DNA from: Thauera aromatica_A
GTDB taxonomy: Bacteria; Pseudomonadota; Gammaproteobacteria; Burkholderiales; Rhodocyclaceae
Assembly (NCBI RefSeq): GCF_023093595.1
Contig: NZ_JALLIK010000104.1
Location: 1-64,000, forward strand
Direction of reading: 5' to 3'
DNA: 64,000 nt
Shown here in pieces: positions 8,382 through 17,384 of this stretch. Below the pieces are notes generated by a model. The model saw only the letters and a program-made list of their open reading frames with translations, was not told the DNA's origin and ran no database searches. Position 1 is the first letter of the stretch. Each line of letters starts with the position of its first letter. A program made the translations under genes and the position numbers.

Positions 8382-10924
8382 TCTCCAGCGCCGGCTTGCG
8401 CCATGTTTTTCTTGCCAGCCTGCTGCGCCGGCGGCTGGCGACGGCACTGTCGCTGTTCGCGATCGCACTCGGGGTGGCCCTGGGGCTGGCGGTGCAGCTG
8501 ATTCACGGCGCCGCGCTCGACGAGTTCGGGCGCGGCGTGCGCCTGCTCGCGGGCGCGGCCGACCTGCAGCTGGTCGGGCCGCGCGAGGGCTTCGATGAAG
8601 CGATCTACCCGGTGCTGGCGCTGCGCCCCGAAATCGCAGCCGCCAGCCCGGCGCTGGAAATCGAGGCTCGGCTGCCGGGGCGCAGCGACAGCCTGCGCAT
8701 TCTCGGCATCGACCTGTTCCGCCTCGCCCGGGTGCAGCCCGTACTGCTGCCGCTTGCCAGCGAAACCGGGAACCGCCTCGCCGCGCTGCAGCCCGATGCG
8801 CTGTTCATCACCGACGAGGCGCGGACACAGCTGTCGCAGGCGCTGCGGGCCGCGGACGGCACGCTCCAGCCGCCTGCGATCGACGGCGCGACCCTGCTCG
8901 CGCAATCCGGACTCGATCCGCTGCGGCTGCGCCTGGCCGGTTCGCTGCCGGGCGCAAGCGGGGTGCTCGGCGTCATGGACCTTGCCGGCGCACAGCAGCA
9001 TTTCAAGCGCATCGGCGTGCTGAGCCGCATCGATCTGAAGCTGGCCGACGGGGTCACGCCGCAAGCGGCCACTGCCGCGCTGGCGCCGCTGCTGCCGCCC
9101 GGGCTTGCATTGCGCCGGCCGGAAGCGGCGGCCGGCGAGGCCGGCACGCTGACCCGTGCCTACCGGGTCAACCTGACCATGCTGGCGGCGATCGCGCTGC
9201 TGACCGGCGGCTTTCTGGTGTTTTCCACCCAGCTGCTGTCGGTGGCCCGGCGCCGGCGCGAATTCGCCCTGCTGCGTGCCCTCGGCCTGGTGCGGCGCCA
9301 GCTCGTGCTCGGGCTGCTCGCCGAAGGGGCCGCGGTCGGGCTGATCGGCGGGGGGGCCGGCGTCGTCGTCGGCCATGCCCTGGCCGCACTCGCCTTCCGC
9401 CTGGTCGGCGCAGACCTCGGGGCGGGTTTCTTCAGCGGGCTGACGCCGGCGCTGCGCTTCGATCCGGCGCTGAGCATGAGCTATCTGCTGCTGGGCGTGC
9501 TTGCCGGCATGGCCGGAACCTGGCTGCCGGCGCGTGAAGCGGCACGGGTGCCGCCCGCCCACGCCCTGCGCGCGGGCGAGGGCGAACGTGCCGGGCTGAT
9601 GCCGGCGCGGGTGCGCGCACGCAGTGCCGCAGCGCTGCTGGCGCTGGCTGCGCTGGCCTGCCTGCCGCCGCCGATCGGCGGTGTCCCCTTGGGCGGCTAT
9701 GCCGCGGTGGCGCTGGTGCTGGTCGCCGCAATCATGGCCTTGCCGGCCCTGACCCGTGCAGCGTTGCCGCTGCTGCGCCGGGGGCAGGGCGTAATGTGGC
9801 GGCTTGCGCATGCCCGCCTCGGCACCATGCCCGGCCAGGCCGTGGTGGCGGGCGCCGGGGTGGTGGCCAGCGTCGCCCTGGCGGTGTCGATGGCGATCAT
9901 GGTCAGCTCCTTCCGGGTGTCGGTGGACGAGTGGTTGACCCAGGTGCTGCCCGCCGACCTCTACCTGCGCGCCTCTTCCACGGGCAACAGCGGCTATCTG
10001 GATCCCCAGGCGCTGGCCCGGATCGCAGCGATTCCGGGCGTCGCCCGCGTCGACACCACCCGCCTGGTCAATCTGCGGCTGTCCGCGGACGAGCCGCTGT
10101 TCAGCGTGCTTGCCCGCCCGGTAGGCGGCAATTGGGGGCTGCCGCTGGTTGCCGGCACGCTCGATGCGCCGGCCGGCGGGCCGCCGCCAGTGTGGGTTTC
10201 GGAAGCGGCAGCCGATCGCCATGGCCTGCAACCGGGCGACGCCTTCGAACTGCCCCTGGGCGGCCGCCTGCAGCGTTTCGTGGTCGCCGGCATCTGGCGC
10301 GACTATGCCCGCCAGCACGGTGCGGCGCTGATCGACCCTCGTGACTACATCGCCCTGACCGGCGATACCCGGGTCAACGATGCCGCCCTCCGCGTCCACC
10401 CCGGCACCGATCCGCAGGCGGTCGCCGGCACATTGCGCGCCCTGTTCGGCAGCGCGTACTTCACGATTGCGCTGCCGGGTGAAATCCGCGCGCTCAGCCT
10501 GCGGATCTTCAACCGTACCTTCCTGATCACCTATCTGATGGAGGCAGTGGCGGTGCTGATCGGCCTGTTCGGCATCGCCACCACCTTCGCCGCGCTTGCC
10601 ACCACCCGCCAGGGCGAGTTCGGCATGCTGCGCCACCTCGGCCTGACGCGAACCGAGATCGGCCGTCTGATCGCCGCCGAGGGCGCACTCACCGCCGCGC
10701 TGGGCGTGCTCGCCGGCCTCATCGCCGGCGGCGCGATCGCCTGGGTGTTGATCGAGGTCATCAACCGCCAGAGCTTTCACTGGAGCATGGAGCTGGCCGT
10801 GCCCTGGGCTGCGCTGGCCGTGTTCGCGGTGAGTCTGATCAGGCTTGCGGCGCTTGTCGCCCGCCTTGCCGGGGGCCATGCGATGCGGCTTTCGGCCGTG
10901 CTGGCGGTGAAGGCGGACTGGTGA
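8378..10924 (+). CDS. FtsX/MacB-type ABC permease, AttFG-like
   Basis: An 848-residue permease built as a tandem FtsX-like protein. It has an N-terminal membrane segment (ATALSLFAIALGVALGLAVQ), a periplasmic domain, a block of transmembrane helices near the middle, a second periplasmic domain, and a C-terminal helix bundle. The start is the ATG overlapping the ATPase stop (ATGA); the frame upstream is antisense noise. Proteins of this size are made as one chain in the AttEFGH-like systems. The secreted AttH-like gene starts 13 bases after its stop. Confidence 0.85.
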
Positions 10925-10937
10925 GGGAGCGGCGAAC

Positions 10938-12188
10938 GTGACGAAGCGGTTGTCGCGCAATCCGTCCGGAGCACCGAGGGGATTGCTCCGGGCCGTGCTC
11001 CGGATCGTGCTGTGGCTGGCGGCAGCCGGTGCGGTGCATGCCGAAGCGACGCCGGAGACGGCCTATCCGCCCGTCGTCCGCGGCCATGCGCTGTCCTTTC
11101 CCCGCGACTTCGGCGCCCATCCCGACTACCGCACCGAATGGTGGTACATCACTGGCTGGCTGCGCGATGCCGCCGGGACCGAGCGCGGCTTTCAGCTCAC
11201 GTTCTTCCGCGTGCGCACCCGCATCGGCGAGGACAACCCCAGCCGCTTCGCTCCGCGCCAGCTGATCCTCGCCCACGCCGCCGTCGCCGATCCGGCGAGC
11301 GGCCGCCTGCGCCATGCCGAACGGGCGGCGCGCGTCTATTCCGGACTGGTCGACGCGCGGGAAGGGCACACCGGGGTGCAGCTCGACGATTGGTTCTTAC
11401 ACGCCGTCGGTACAGGGCAGGGGGGGGATGCAGCCGATGGGCGGGAAAGCGGCGCCGTCGATCGCCGCGATGCTGCGGATGCGCCGCCCCCCGGCCAGCA
11501 GGCAGGGCCGGGCCGGCCGACCGTCTATCGCAGCCGGATCACCGCCGAGGACTTCGCCTTCGAGCTCGAATTCACCACCGCGCAGGCGCCGGTGGAAAAC
11601 GGCGAGCGCGGCTTCAGCCAGAAGGCGCCCGATCCGCGCAACGCCAGCTACTACTACAGCCGGCCGCAGCTCGCGGTCCGCGGCAGCCTGCGCCTGGACG
11701 GGGCCGCGTTCGCGGTGAGCGGCCATGCCTGGCTCGACCACGAGTGGTCGAGCGAGATCCTGCCTGCCAGCGCGCGCGGCTGGGACTGGATCGGGATCAA
11801 TCTGCACGATGGCGGTTCGCTGATGGCGTTCCAGATGCGTGACCATGCCGGCGGCGCGCTGTGGCACGCCGGCACCCGGACCGGCGCCGAGGGTGAGCGG
11901 CGCACGTTCGCCCCCGGCGCACTGCGCTTCACGCCGCTGCGGCACTGGCGCTCGCCCCGCACCGGAACCGAGTATCCGGTCGAGTGGGCGCTCGAGCTGG
12001 ACGACGGCCGCCGCCTGCTGCTGCGCCCGCTGATGGACGACCAGGAACTCGACAGCCGGGCGTCGACCGGGGCGATCTACTGGGAAGGCGCGGTGCGCCT
12101 GTACCAGGCCGAGGCGCAGGGCAGGGAGGTGGAGATCGGTGAAGGCTACCTGGAGATGACCGGCTACGCCGAGCGCCTGGGGATGTAG
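10938..12188 (+). CDS. Secreted AttH/CrtC-like lipocalin-fold protein
   Basis: A 416-residue protein with an N-terminal signal sequence (hydrophobic core VLRIVLWLAAAGAVHA, cleavage near residue 36) and the AttH/CrtC hallmarks YRTEWWYITGWL, HAWLDHEWSSE and YWEGAV. CrtC relatives hydrate carotenoids; AttH relatives serve an ABC exporter. GTG start 13 bases after the permease. A Gly/Ala/Pro-rich insert at about residues 155-190 is probably a loop. Its position downstream of the transporter and divergent from hpnCDE suggests work on an extracytoplasmic lipid, which is inference. Confidence 0.8.
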   Translation: MTKRLSRNPSGAPRGLLRAVLRIVLWLAAAGAVHAEATPETAYPPVVRGHALSFPRDFGAHPDYRTEWWYITGWLRDAAGTERGFQLTFFRVRTRIGEDNPSRFAPRQLILAHAAVADPASGRLRHAERAARVYSGLVDAREGHTGVQLDDWFLHAVGTGQGGDAADGRESGAVDRRDAADAPPPGQQAGPGRPTVYRSRITAEDFAFELEFTTAQAPVENGERGFSQKAPDPRNASYYYSRPQLAVRGSLRLDGAAFAVSGHAWLDHEWSSEILPASARGWDWIGINLHDGGSLMAFQMRDHAGGALWHAGTRTGAEGERRTFAPGALRFTPLRHWRSPRTGTEYPVEWALELDDGRRLLLRPLMDDQELDSRASTGAIYWEGAVRLYQAEAQGREVEIGEGYLEMTGYAERLGM

Positions 12189-12301
12189 CGCCGGCCCCCG
12201 CTGCCGCTCGCGCCGCGCCGCTTTTCTCGCCCTGCGTTCATGACGCTGCGCATTCGCGGTGCGATAATCCGGCCCTTTCCCATCAGGGCAGGAGCAAGAT
12301 C

Positions 12302-13372
12302 GTGATCCTCGTGACCGGCGGCGCCGGCTTCATCGGTGCAAATTTCGTGCTCGACTGGCTCGCCGGCGGCGGCGAGCCGGTGCTCAACCTCGACGCCCTG
12401 ACCTATGCCGGCAACCTCGAGACCCTGGCGAGCGTGGACGGCAATCCGGCGCATCGCTTCGTCCACGGCGACATCTGTGACCGCGCGCTGCTCGAACGCC
12501 TGCTCGCCGCGCACCGTCCGCGCGCGATCGTGCACTTCGCCGCCGAAAGCCACGTCGACCGCTCGATCCACGGCCCGGGCGCTTTCGTCCGCACCAACGT
12601 CGAAGGCACGTTCACCCTCCTCGAAGCCGCCCGCGCCTACTGGTCGGCCTTGCCCCAAGGCGAGCGCGAAGCCTTCCGTTTCCTGCACGTCAGCACCGAC
12701 GAAGTGTACGGCTCGCTCGGCCCCGACGACCCGGCGTTTACCGAGACCAAGACCTACGAGCCCAACAGCCCGTATTCGGCGAGCAAGGCCGCGAGCGACC
12801 ACCTCGTGCGCGCCTGGCACCACACCTACGGCCTGCCGGTGCTGACCACCAACTGCTCGAACAACTACGGCCCCTTCCAGTTTCCGGAAAAGCTGATCCC
12901 GCTGATGATCGTCAATGCTCTCGCCGGCAAGCCGCTGCCGGTCTACGGCGACGGCCTCAACGTGCGCGACTGGCTGTACGTCGGCGACCACTGCAGTGCG
13001 ATCCGCACGGTACTTGCGCACGGCCGGGTGGGTGAGACCTACAACATCGGCGGCTGGAACGAGATCACCAACCTCGACATCGTCCACAGCCTGTGCGCGC
13101 TGCTCGACGAGCTGCGCCCGGATGCCGCCGGCAGCCATGCGCGCCTGATCACCCATGTCACCGACCGCCCCGGACACGACCGCCGCTACGCCATCGACGC
13201 GCGCAAGATCGAACACGAGCTGGGCTGGAAACCGGCGCAGACTTTCGCCACCGGCATCCGCAAGACCGTGCAGTGGTATCTGGACAACCCGCGCTGGGTG
13301 GCCAACGTGCAAAGCGGCGCCTACCGCGACTGGGTGGCGCGCAACTACGCGGCGCGCGAGGCCGGACGATGA
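12302..13372 (+). CDS. rfbB: dTDP-glucose 4,6-dehydratase
   Basis: A 356-residue short-chain dehydrogenase/reductase with NAD motif GGAGFIG (6-12), STDEVYG and the catalytic YxxxK in SPYSASKAASDH. It converts dTDP-glucose to dTDP-4-keto-6-deoxyglucose, the second step of dTDP-L-rhamnose synthesis for surface polysaccharide. GTG start, with AGGAGCAAGATC just before it. It overlaps rfbD by four bases. rfbA and rfbC, normally neighbours, are not here. Confidence 0.95.
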   Translation: MILVTGGAGFIGANFVLDWLAGGGEPVLNLDALTYAGNLETLASVDGNPAHRFVHGDICDRALLERLLAAHRPRAIVHFAAESHVDRSIHGPGAFVRTNVEGTFTLLEAARAYWSALPQGEREAFRFLHVSTDEVYGSLGPDDPAFTETKTYEPNSPYSASKAASDHLVRAWHHTYGLPVLTTNCSNNYGPFQFPEKLIPLMIVNALAGKPLPVYGDGLNVRDWLYVGDHCSAIRTVLAHGRVGETYNIGGWNEITNLDIVHSLCALLDELRPDAAGSHARLITHVTDRPGHDRRYAIDARKIEHELGWKPAQTFATGIRKTVQWYLDNPRWVANVQSGAYRDWVARNYAAREAGR

Positions 13373-14289
13373 GGATCCTGCTGCTGGGGAAGAACGGCCA
13401 GCTCGGCTGGGAACTGCAGCGCGCGCTGGCACCGCTCGGTGAGCTGATCGCGCTCGATCGCCGCGGGGCCGTGGAGGAGGGGATGAGGCCGGGTGAGGGC
13501 GCTCGGCTGTGCGGCGATCTCACCGATCTCGACGGGCTCGCCACCACCGTGGACCGCTTCGCGCCCGATGTCATCGTCAACGCTGCGGCCTACACCGCGG
13601 TCGACAAGGCCGAAGCCGAACCGGCGCTCGCATACACGATCAACGCCGCCGCGGTCGACGTGCTCGCCCGGGCGGCGGCGCGCAACGATGCGCTGCTGGT
13701 CCATTACTCGACCGACTACGTGTTCGACGGCAGCGGCGAGCACCCCTGGCAGGAAGAGTCGCCCACCGCCCCGCTGTCGGTCTATGGCCGGACCAAGCTC
13801 GAGGGCGAGGAGGCGGTCCGCGCCAACGGCTGCCGCCACCTGATCTTCCGCACTTCCTGGGTCCATGCTGCGCGCGGCGGCAACTTCGCCCGCACCATGC
13901 TGCGCCTGGCCGCCGAGCGCGAACGCCTGACCGTGATCGCCGACCAGATCGGCGCCCCCACCGGCGCCGAACTGATCGCCGACGTCAGCGCGCATGCGAT
14001 CCGCGCCACGCTGCGCGACCCCGCGCTCACCGGCACCTACCACCTCGCCGCCGGCGGCGAGACCAGCTGGCACGGCTACGCCGGCTTCGTCATCGAGCAG
14101 GCACGCCGTCTCGGCGCCGTGCTGAAAGTGGAAGAAATCGCACCGATCGCCAGCGCCGATTACCCGGTCGCCGCCGTCCGCCCGCTCAATTCACGGCTCG
14201 ACACCCGGCATCTGCGCGCGGCGTTCGGCCTGCACCTGCCGGACTGGCGGCAAGGGGTGGAAAGAATGCTGCGCGAAATGCTGGGCTGA
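13369..14289 (+). CDS. rfbD: dTDP-4-dehydrorhamnose reductase
   Basis: A 306-residue reductase with cofactor motif GKNGQLG at the N-terminus, NAAAYTAVDKAE, STDYVFDG and the catalytic YGRTK. It makes dTDP-L-rhamnose from the 4-keto sugar. The start is the ATG that overlaps the rfbB stop (ATGA), so the two genes are coupled. The gene ends about 80 bases before the tRNA-Leu that marks the prophage side. Confidence 0.94.
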   Translation: MRILLLGKNGQLGWELQRALAPLGELIALDRRGAVEEGMRPGEGARLCGDLTDLDGLATTVDRFAPDVIVNAAAYTAVDKAEAEPALAYTINAAAVDVLARAAARNDALLVHYSTDYVFDGSGEHPWQEESPTAPLSVYGRTKLEGEEAVRANGCRHLIFRTSWVHAARGGNFARTMLRLAAERERLTVIADQIGAPTGAELIADVSAHAIRATLRDPALTGTYHLAAGGETSWHGYAGFVIEQARRLGAVLKVEEIAPIASADYPVAAVRPLNSRLDTRHLRAAFGLHLPDWRQGVERMLREMLG

Positions 14290-14875
14290 CCGGCACGGAG
14301 ATCGGAGCTGCCTGCCGGAGAATGTTCCTGTGAAGTCCAGGAGCTGCGGCAGGGAACACCCAGGGTGTGGTGCGGGGAAAGAGACTCGAACTCTCACGCC
14401 TTGCGGCGCTGGAACCTAAATCCAGTGCGTCTACCAATTCCGCCATCCCCGCGTAGCTGGCCGATGCAAAAGCGGAGCGCATTATACACAGCACCTGCGT
14501 TCCGGTTGTCGGCAGCTCGCAGTGCCGCCACGAGGGCGCGGCAGATGGGTCAGGTAAAGCGTGATAATGTGCATCGGGTTGCGTCTGCTCGACGTAAGCG
14601 GTTGATGCCATTACGGTATTTTTCTCGCCGGTCCAGAAGATAAGGACAATGGCAAGTGCAATGCATGCCGCTGTCTTAAGAAGCTGCTCGATGATCGAGT
14701 GATCATCCGTTCCCCGCAGGCGTTCTAGGCGGATCAGCGCTGCGGTTGGCAGCTCTCTCCGCCCCTTCATGACGTGAGTCATGTTCTGTTCTTGAATTCC
14801 AAGCTCTTGCGCTAGCTGGCGTTGGGTCCAGCCTCTTACGCGCATCACCTCGGCGCACTTCTCTTTTGTGTCCAT
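14186..14875 (-). CDS. Phage 1 membrane-anchored XRE-type regulator, read through the att site into host DNA
   Basis: The first 60 residues form a helix-turn-helix domain (GWTQRQLAQELGIQEQNMTHV) preceded by a strong AGGAGGT ribosome site. A hydrophobic segment (AACIALAIVLIFW, about residues 70-82) suggests a membrane anchor. The frame then crosses the left att site at 14557-14584 and runs about 120 codons through host DNA and the tRNA-Leu, so the last half is not phage protein. In a circular phage the frame would instead enter phage DNA for about 30 codons and stop. Probably the immunity repressor; the mature C-terminus is uncertain. Confidence 0.65.
   Translation of the reverse strand: MDTKEKCAEVMRVRGWTQRQLAQELGIQEQNMTHVMKGRRELPTAALIRLERLRGTDDHSIIEQLLKTAACIALAIVLIFWTGEKNTVMASTAYVEQTQPDAHYHALPDPSAAPSWRHCELPTTGTQVLCIMRSAFASASYAGMAELVDALDLGSSAARRESSSLFPRTTPWVFPAAAPGLHRNILRQAAPISVPVSPAFRAAFFPPLAASPAGAGRTPRADAGCRAVN
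14368..14452 (-). tRNA. tRNA-Leu(UAG)
   Basis: A class II tRNA on the minus strand: acceptor GCGGGGA pairs with TCCCCGC, the anticodon loop TTTAGGT carries TAG, and a long variable arm (GCCGCAAGGC) is present. CCA is encoded (14368-14370). The phage attL begins about 105 bases from its 5' end. Confidence 0.97.
14557..14584 (+). other. Left hybrid att site (host XerC-side dif half plus phage 1 DNA)
   Basis: Host-side arm AAGCGTGATAA (14557-14567), centre TGTGCA (14568-14573), then TCGGGTTGCGT (14574-14584), which resembles a XerD arm at only about 6 of 11 positions. The same centre occurs in the sites at 20943 and 27483. I read this as the left junction of prophage 1 integrated into dif. Confidence 0.7.
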
Positions 14876-14906
14876 GGGGCACCTCCTGCCCTGAATCTTA
14901 CTTCGT

Positions 14907-14971
14907 CTTGTCCTCTTGACAAGTACTAGTCGCTTCGATTAGTTTCGCTCCGACTAGTCGCCATGACTAGG
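14907..14971. promoter_or_regulatory. Candidate operator cluster of phage 1
   Basis: The spacer upstream of the regulator holds the inverted repeat CTTGTC-N5-GACAAG (14907-14923) and four ACTAGT-like boxes at about 14925, 14938, 14953 and 14966, including the palindrome CGACTAGTCG (14951-14960). The spacing of 12-15 bases suggests binding sites for the phage 1 repressor. None of these motifs occurs in the equivalent region of phage 2. Confidence 0.5.
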
Positions 14972-14995
14972 TTTATCAAGGTGCTTGTCGTGATC

Positions 14996-15190
14996 TCACC
15001 AAAGCAAGACTGCTGCGATCCATACGCAGGTGATGACACTGAACGTGATTTGGCCGTTCAGCCTTGCTTCGTCTCTGGGCACTTTCCGTCTTCGCTGGGC
15101 GATGTACAGCAGGGACGTGATAGCAGCCGCCACGACGAATCCGACGGAGATTTGCTGAAGCGCTCCGATCACCGTTTCGAGTTCCTTCAT
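14996..15190 (-). CDS. Small two-helix membrane protein of phage 1
   Basis: A 64-residue protein with two hydrophobic stretches (VGFVVAAAITSLLYIA and FSVITCVWIAAVLLW) separated by a basic, charged loop. A GGAAG motif lies about 10 bases before the ATG. It reads in the same direction as the regulator, upstream of it. Function not recognised; its position in the early/immunity region suggests superinfection control or a host membrane effect. It has no counterpart in phage 2. Confidence 0.45.
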   Translation of the reverse strand: MKELETVIGALQQISVGFVVAAAITSLLYIAQRRRKVPRDEARLNGQITFSVITCVWIAAVLLW

Positions 15191-15359
15191 AGCGATTTCT
15201 TCCGCTTATGGCCTGAGCGGTTTCCGTTCGTGCACATGTTCATGGACGCGGTTTTCCCTTGGCTGTGCTGGTTTGTAGGTTTTTGCACCGGCGTGGCTTG
15301 GGTGGTTGGGCAGGCGCTCTGAAGCGCCTGATTTTACGTTTCCAAGTAAGGGGTTTGTC

Positions 15360-15665
15360 ATGCGAGTAAATGCGATCGGTGTTCAGCGTCTGAAGGGGGT
15401 GAGCAAAACGGGTAGCCCCTTCGACTTCGCCCGGGTGATGTTCCTGCGGCCCGTCGAGGTGACGAGCGGCGAGAAGTTCACGAGTCAGGGTTTCGGCTTC
15501 ACACAGGGGGAAATCGACCTCTCGATTGACGCCCTGCACAAGTTCAACGATGTGAAGTTCCCGGCCATGCTCGATCTGGCCTTGGAGCAAGTGCCCGACC
15601 GCCGCGGCGTCAAGTCGGTGTGCGTCGGGTTCGCTCCGCAGGTTCGGGCAGCGCAGGCCGCGTGA
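15360..15665 (+). CDS. Putative phage single-stranded DNA-binding protein
   Basis: A 101-residue protein just upstream of the replication protein, where inoviruses encode the gene V-type ssDNA-binding protein that coats new single strands. ATG with AAGTAAGGGG before it; the stop overlaps the next ATG (TGATG). No sequence motif was recognised with certainty, so the call rests on size and position. It is not similar to the protein in the matching position of phage 2 (25471-25749). Confidence 0.5.
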   Translation: MRVNAIGVQRLKGVSKTGSPFDFARVMFLRPVEVTSGEKFTSQGFGFTQGEIDLSIDALHKFNDVKFPAMLDLALEQVPDRRGVKSVCVGFAPQVRAAQAA

Positions 15666-15880
15666 TGTACGGCCACCCGGAGGCGGTACCGGAACAGGCA
15701 AGGGCGCTGGCCCCTGCCTTTTTCGTGTCTGTCACGGTTATCCCGCACTGGTGCGTCGATGTGCCTGAGGGTCAGTTTGACTTGATGTGCCCGGCGTGTT
15801 CGCGGGTCGTGGCGGTGCCGGGTCGGGGTGGTTTTCCGAGTTGCAGTGCTAGTACCACTGCAACTAATTCTCCTAGATGA
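15665..15880 (+). CDS. Small hypothetical phage protein with a CxxC motif
   Basis: A 71-residue frame coupled to the preceding gene by TGATG. It contains the CPAC pair in FDLMCPACSRVVAV, suggesting a small metal-binding knuckle, and ends 10 bases before the replication gene. A near-match of the GTGACTGTCAC palindrome (15725-15735) lies inside it. Function unknown. Confidence 0.4.
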   Translation: MYGHPEAVPEQARALAPAFFVSVTVIPHWCVDVPEGQFDLMCPACSRVVAVPGRGGFPSCSASTTATNSPR

Positions 15881-15890
15881 GAAAAAAGCG

Positions 15891-16868
15891 ATGAATTTTG
15901 ACTTCCTCGCTCCCTGCTGCGACTGGCTCACGATCCGCCATGACTACCCGGTCGAGCGCCCCGCCGAGCCCCGCAACGGGGGCAAGGTGCTCAAGGTTTC
16001 CGCTGACGGCGAGCTCGAATGGGAGTCGGCTTCGTGGGAGTCGATCCGCTGCCCGTCGTCGGATACCTCGATCCGGGTGAAGTGCGACGGGAAGCGCCTG
16101 TATGCCTCGGCCAACATCGGTCGTTTCCAGCGCGGCGACAACATGCAGGGCTTCACCGTCATGGAGTGCATCGAGCGCTGGGCGAAGGTGCTGTCTGACC
16201 TGGGCTTCGACCTGCACGGCTTCGGTACTCGCTGGCGTGAAGGCACGGTCGCGGAGTGGGGCACGCACATTACCCGCGTTGACCTCGCCGGGAATCACTG
16301 GACTTCGAACTATGGATCTCTGGCACAGGGGCTCATGGTTCGGCGTCTCGGTCAGAAGCTTCCCCAGTTGGGTAAGTACGGCCCGACCTGGGGCTATGAC
16401 GCGAAGCGCTCCAACTGGGTGAAAGCGAAGCTCTACGACAAGGACGCCGAGCAGCAGGGCAAGCGGCGCAGCGGAGGAGGGGCCACAACGGCCCGTTTCG
16501 AGGTGCAACTAGGTTCCGAATTTCTCAAGCGCGAAGGCTTGGACAAGGTGAAGGGATGGTCAGGAGGTGAGGACATGGGAAAGGTGATTTACGTCAAGTT
16601 CGCCGAGCAGGTGTTCCGCGAACAGTTGAGCGTGCAGCGCTGGGACGAGCTCCCGGCCCGTCTGCAGCATTGGGCCACGTGCTGGCGCGAAGGGCGGGAC
16701 ATTCGTTCCGACTTGTCGACTTCGCAGTACTACAAGGTTCGAAAACAGCTTCTCGAGTACGGCATCGACGTTGGCACGCCGTGCAACGTCTTGGCGCTGA
16801 CGCGGCACGTTCAGGTGGTGGAAGTTTCCCCGCTGCCCAATTTGATCGTGCCAGCCGAGGCCGCCTGA
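15891..16868 (+). CDS. Phage 1 replication initiation protein (gene II/X-like)
   Basis: A 325-residue protein starting MNFDFLAPCCDWLTIRHD, followed by RLYASANIGRFQRGDN, THITRVDLAGN and YDKDAEQ, which match the filamentous phage/plasmid gene II/X replication family. Such proteins nick the replicative form and start rolling-circle synthesis. The start is the ATG after GATGAGAAAAAAGCG. The stop overlaps the next gene (TGATG). Phage 2 carries an unrelated initiator, so the two phages have different replication modules. Confidence 0.75.
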   Translation: MNFDFLAPCCDWLTIRHDYPVERPAEPRNGGKVLKVSADGELEWESASWESIRCPSSDTSIRVKCDGKRLYASANIGRFQRGDNMQGFTVMECIERWAKVLSDLGFDLHGFGTRWREGTVAEWGTHITRVDLAGNHWTSNYGSLAQGLMVRRLGQKLPQLGKYGPTWGYDAKRSNWVKAKLYDKDAEQQGKRRSGGGATTARFEVQLGSEFLKREGLDKVKGWSGGEDMGKVIYVKFAEQVFREQLSVQRWDELPARLQHWATCWREGRDIRSDLSTSQYYKVRKQLLEYGIDVGTPCNVLALTRHVQVVEVSPLPNLIVPAEAA

Positions 16869-17113
16869 TGTTGTGCGTTGAAATCGGCGTCGACGGTGCC
16901 GTCTATGCCGTAACCCCGCAACCCGCCGACGTTTCCGCCTGCGGGATGGTCATTGTCAGCGCCGACAGCGTGATCAATACGCCGTGGGCACTGACTCCAG
17001 AGCAAGGGTCCCAAATCGGTGCAGCGATTCTGCTGGTTTGGGCTGTTGCGTTCTCGTTCCGCATGATCGTGCGGGCGCTCTCAACTGTCGATTCTGAGGA
17101 GAAAACGACATGA
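16868..17113 (+). CDS. Small membrane protein, probable minor coat protein
   Basis: An 81-residue protein with one transmembrane segment (AAILLVWAVAFSFRMIVRAL) between an N-terminal region and a short charged tail ending DSEEKTT. It lies directly before the major coat gene and overlaps it by four bases (ATGA). Almost identical to the phage 2 protein at 25229-25474. Position and form suggest a minor virion protein of the pVII/pIX type. Confidence 0.6.
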   Translation: MLCVEIGVDGAVYAVTPQPADVSACGMVIVSADSVINTPWALTPEQGSQIGAAILLVWAVAFSFRMIVRALSTVDSEEKTT

Positions 17114-17307
17114 AAAAGCTTCAATCCCTCGGTACTGGCCTCGGTCTGGCTTTCCTGTCCTCGGCCTCCTTCGCTGCTGCACCGGATGTCAGCGCCGTTG
17201 TTACTGAAATCGGGGGCGCGGCTGCTCCGGTTGCTTCGATCGGTGCGGCTGTGCTGTTGGTGATGGTCGGCATCAAGGTCTTCAAGTGGATTCGTAGCGT
17301 TCTGTGA
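17110..17307 (+). CDS. Major coat protein (pVIII-like)
   Basis: A 65-residue precursor with signal peptide MKKLQSLGTGLGLAFLSSASFAA and probable cleavage before APDVSA. The mature part is about 42 residues: an acidic amphipathic N-terminus, a transmembrane helix (IGAAVLLVMVGIKVF) and a basic C-terminus (KWIRSVL) that would contact DNA. This is the standard layout of inovirus pVIII. A strong terminator follows 24 bases after the stop, fitting high expression of coat protein. Confidence 0.88.
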   Translation: MKKLQSLGTGLGLAFLSSASFAAAPDVSAVVTEIGGAAAPVASIGAAVLLVMVGIKVFKWIRSVL

Positions 17308-17331
17308 TCGAGTTCAACGATTGACTGCCGG

Positions 17332-17356
17332 GGGCGGGCTTCGGCTCGCCCTTTTT
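17332..17356 (+). terminator. Rho-independent terminator after the major coat gene
   Basis: An 8-bp stem (GGGCGGGC / GCTCGCCC, 17332-17351) with a UUCG loop is followed by TTTTT. Same position as the central terminator after gene VIII in other filamentous phages. Confidence 0.85.
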
Positions 17357-17358
17357 AT

Positions 17359-17369
17359 GTGACTGTCAC
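17359..17369. promoter_or_regulatory. Palindrome GTGACTGTCAC, copy 1
   Basis: A perfect 5-1-5 inverted repeat between the coat terminator and the leader of the adsorption gene. The same palindrome lies at the mirrored place in phage 2 (24973-24983) and after each zot gene (20339, 22003). Possible operator or host-factor site. Confidence 0.45.
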
Positions 17370-17384
17370 CCTAAGGGGAAAATC

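Noticed and set aside
14368..14452. tRNA-Leu as the phage integration site
   Set aside because: The tRNA 3' end is not duplicated at the far end of the prophages, no tyrosine integrase is present, and the dif-like junctions lie about 100 bases away.
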